Shown here one piece after another: positions 6,986-7,074 of a stretch of 7,074 bases of DNA. A model generated the notes under the pieces. The model ran no database searches, was not told the origin of the DNA, and saw only the letters and a list, made by a program, of their open reading frames with translations. The DNA lies in assembly GCA_003661125.1 (NCBI GenBank), contig QMVO01000086.1, forward strand, positions 1-7,074, in the 5' to 3' direction. Positions within the stretch are counted from its first letter, which is position 1, and each line of letters begins with the position of its first letter. The DNA is from Methanosarcinales archaeon (lineage in GTDB: Archaea > Halobacteriota > Syntropharchaeia > Alkanophagales > Methanospirareceae). The position numbers and the translations under genes are program-made.

Positions 6986-7071
6986 GCTAATATGAATTTA
7001 CGTCATATCGCAATCTAAGGGGCATTACTCATCCATAACCAGCTAAAAGCTTTATATACTTGTAGCCTATA
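6976..7071. repeat. Inverted pair of the 10-mer GTAGCCTATA
   Basis: TATAGGCTAC at 6976-6985 and GTAGCCTATA at 7062-7071 are exact reverse complements, 76 bp apart. Each copy reads outwards and runs into an A/T stretch, so each could include a TATA box: one towards aconitase, the other towards whatever lies beyond the right edge. A shared element on both arms of a divergent promoter region is the simplest reading; a 10-bp chance match cannot be excluded. Confidence 0.45.
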
Positions 7072-7074
7072 TAT
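7044..7074 (+). promoter_or_regulatory. Putative archaeal promoter reading out of the right edge
   Basis: TAAAAGC (7044-7050) followed by TTTATATA (7051-7058) closely resembles the archaeal BRE-TATA pattern. It would start transcription near 7080, just past the window. A second TATA-like stretch, CTATATAT, is at 7067-7074. The minus strand of the same block reads GTATATAAAGC, so orientation is not certain. No coding sequence on the plus strand is visible after aconitase, which fits an intergenic region before a rightward gene. Confidence 0.45.

Overview
The window looks archaeal, most likely from a methanogen, an anaerobic methane or alkane oxidiser, or a related euryarchaeon. The TruD has the archaeal/eukaryotic Pus7-like layout. 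The helicase is the archaeal IGHMBP2/UPF1-like type, and next to it is a THEP1-family NTPase typical of archaea and thermophiles. Promoter-like sites are TATA boxes rather than -35/-10 pairs, and almost no start codon has a strong Shine-Dalgarno. The base composition is moderately AT-rich and even across all genes. The finer placement (an ANME-1 or Syntrophoarchaeum-like lineage) is a guess from general character only.

Layout: five complete genes in two converging groups fill about 97% of the window. On the plus strand are an RPA-like OB-fold protein with a probable dual-OB C-terminal half (11-967) and, 9 bp later, tRNA pseudouridine synthase TruD (977-2323). On the minus strand, reading leftwards, are a short-type aconitase (6874-4931), a UPF1/IGHMBP2-like superfamily 1 helicase (4879-2867) and a THEP1-type nucleoside-triphosphatase (2862-2320). 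The two groups meet tail to tail with their stop codons overlapping by 4 bp. The 51-bp gap between aconitase and helicase holds two short repeat pairs and a possible hairpin. The 200 bp to the right of aconitase is non-coding and looks like a divergent promoter region: outward-facing TATA-like elements share the 10-mer GTAGCCTATA, an imperfect 23-bp inverted repeat lies beside the aconitase-facing TATA, and a polypyrimidine leader precedes the aconitase start.

How the genes work together: the plus-strand pair is nucleic-acid themed (single-strand or RNA binding plus tRNA modification). In the minus-strand group, helicase and THEP1 are tightly packed and probably co-transcribed. Aconitase may be the promoter-proximal gene of the same transcript, although its metabolic role (citrate to isocitrate, towards 2-oxoglutarate) has no obvious link to the other two. 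I see no tRNA or rRNA gene, CRISPR array, insertion sequence or broken gene. Most of the content is conserved housekeeping. The least understood parts are the OB/dual-OB protein and the regulatory DNA at the right edge.
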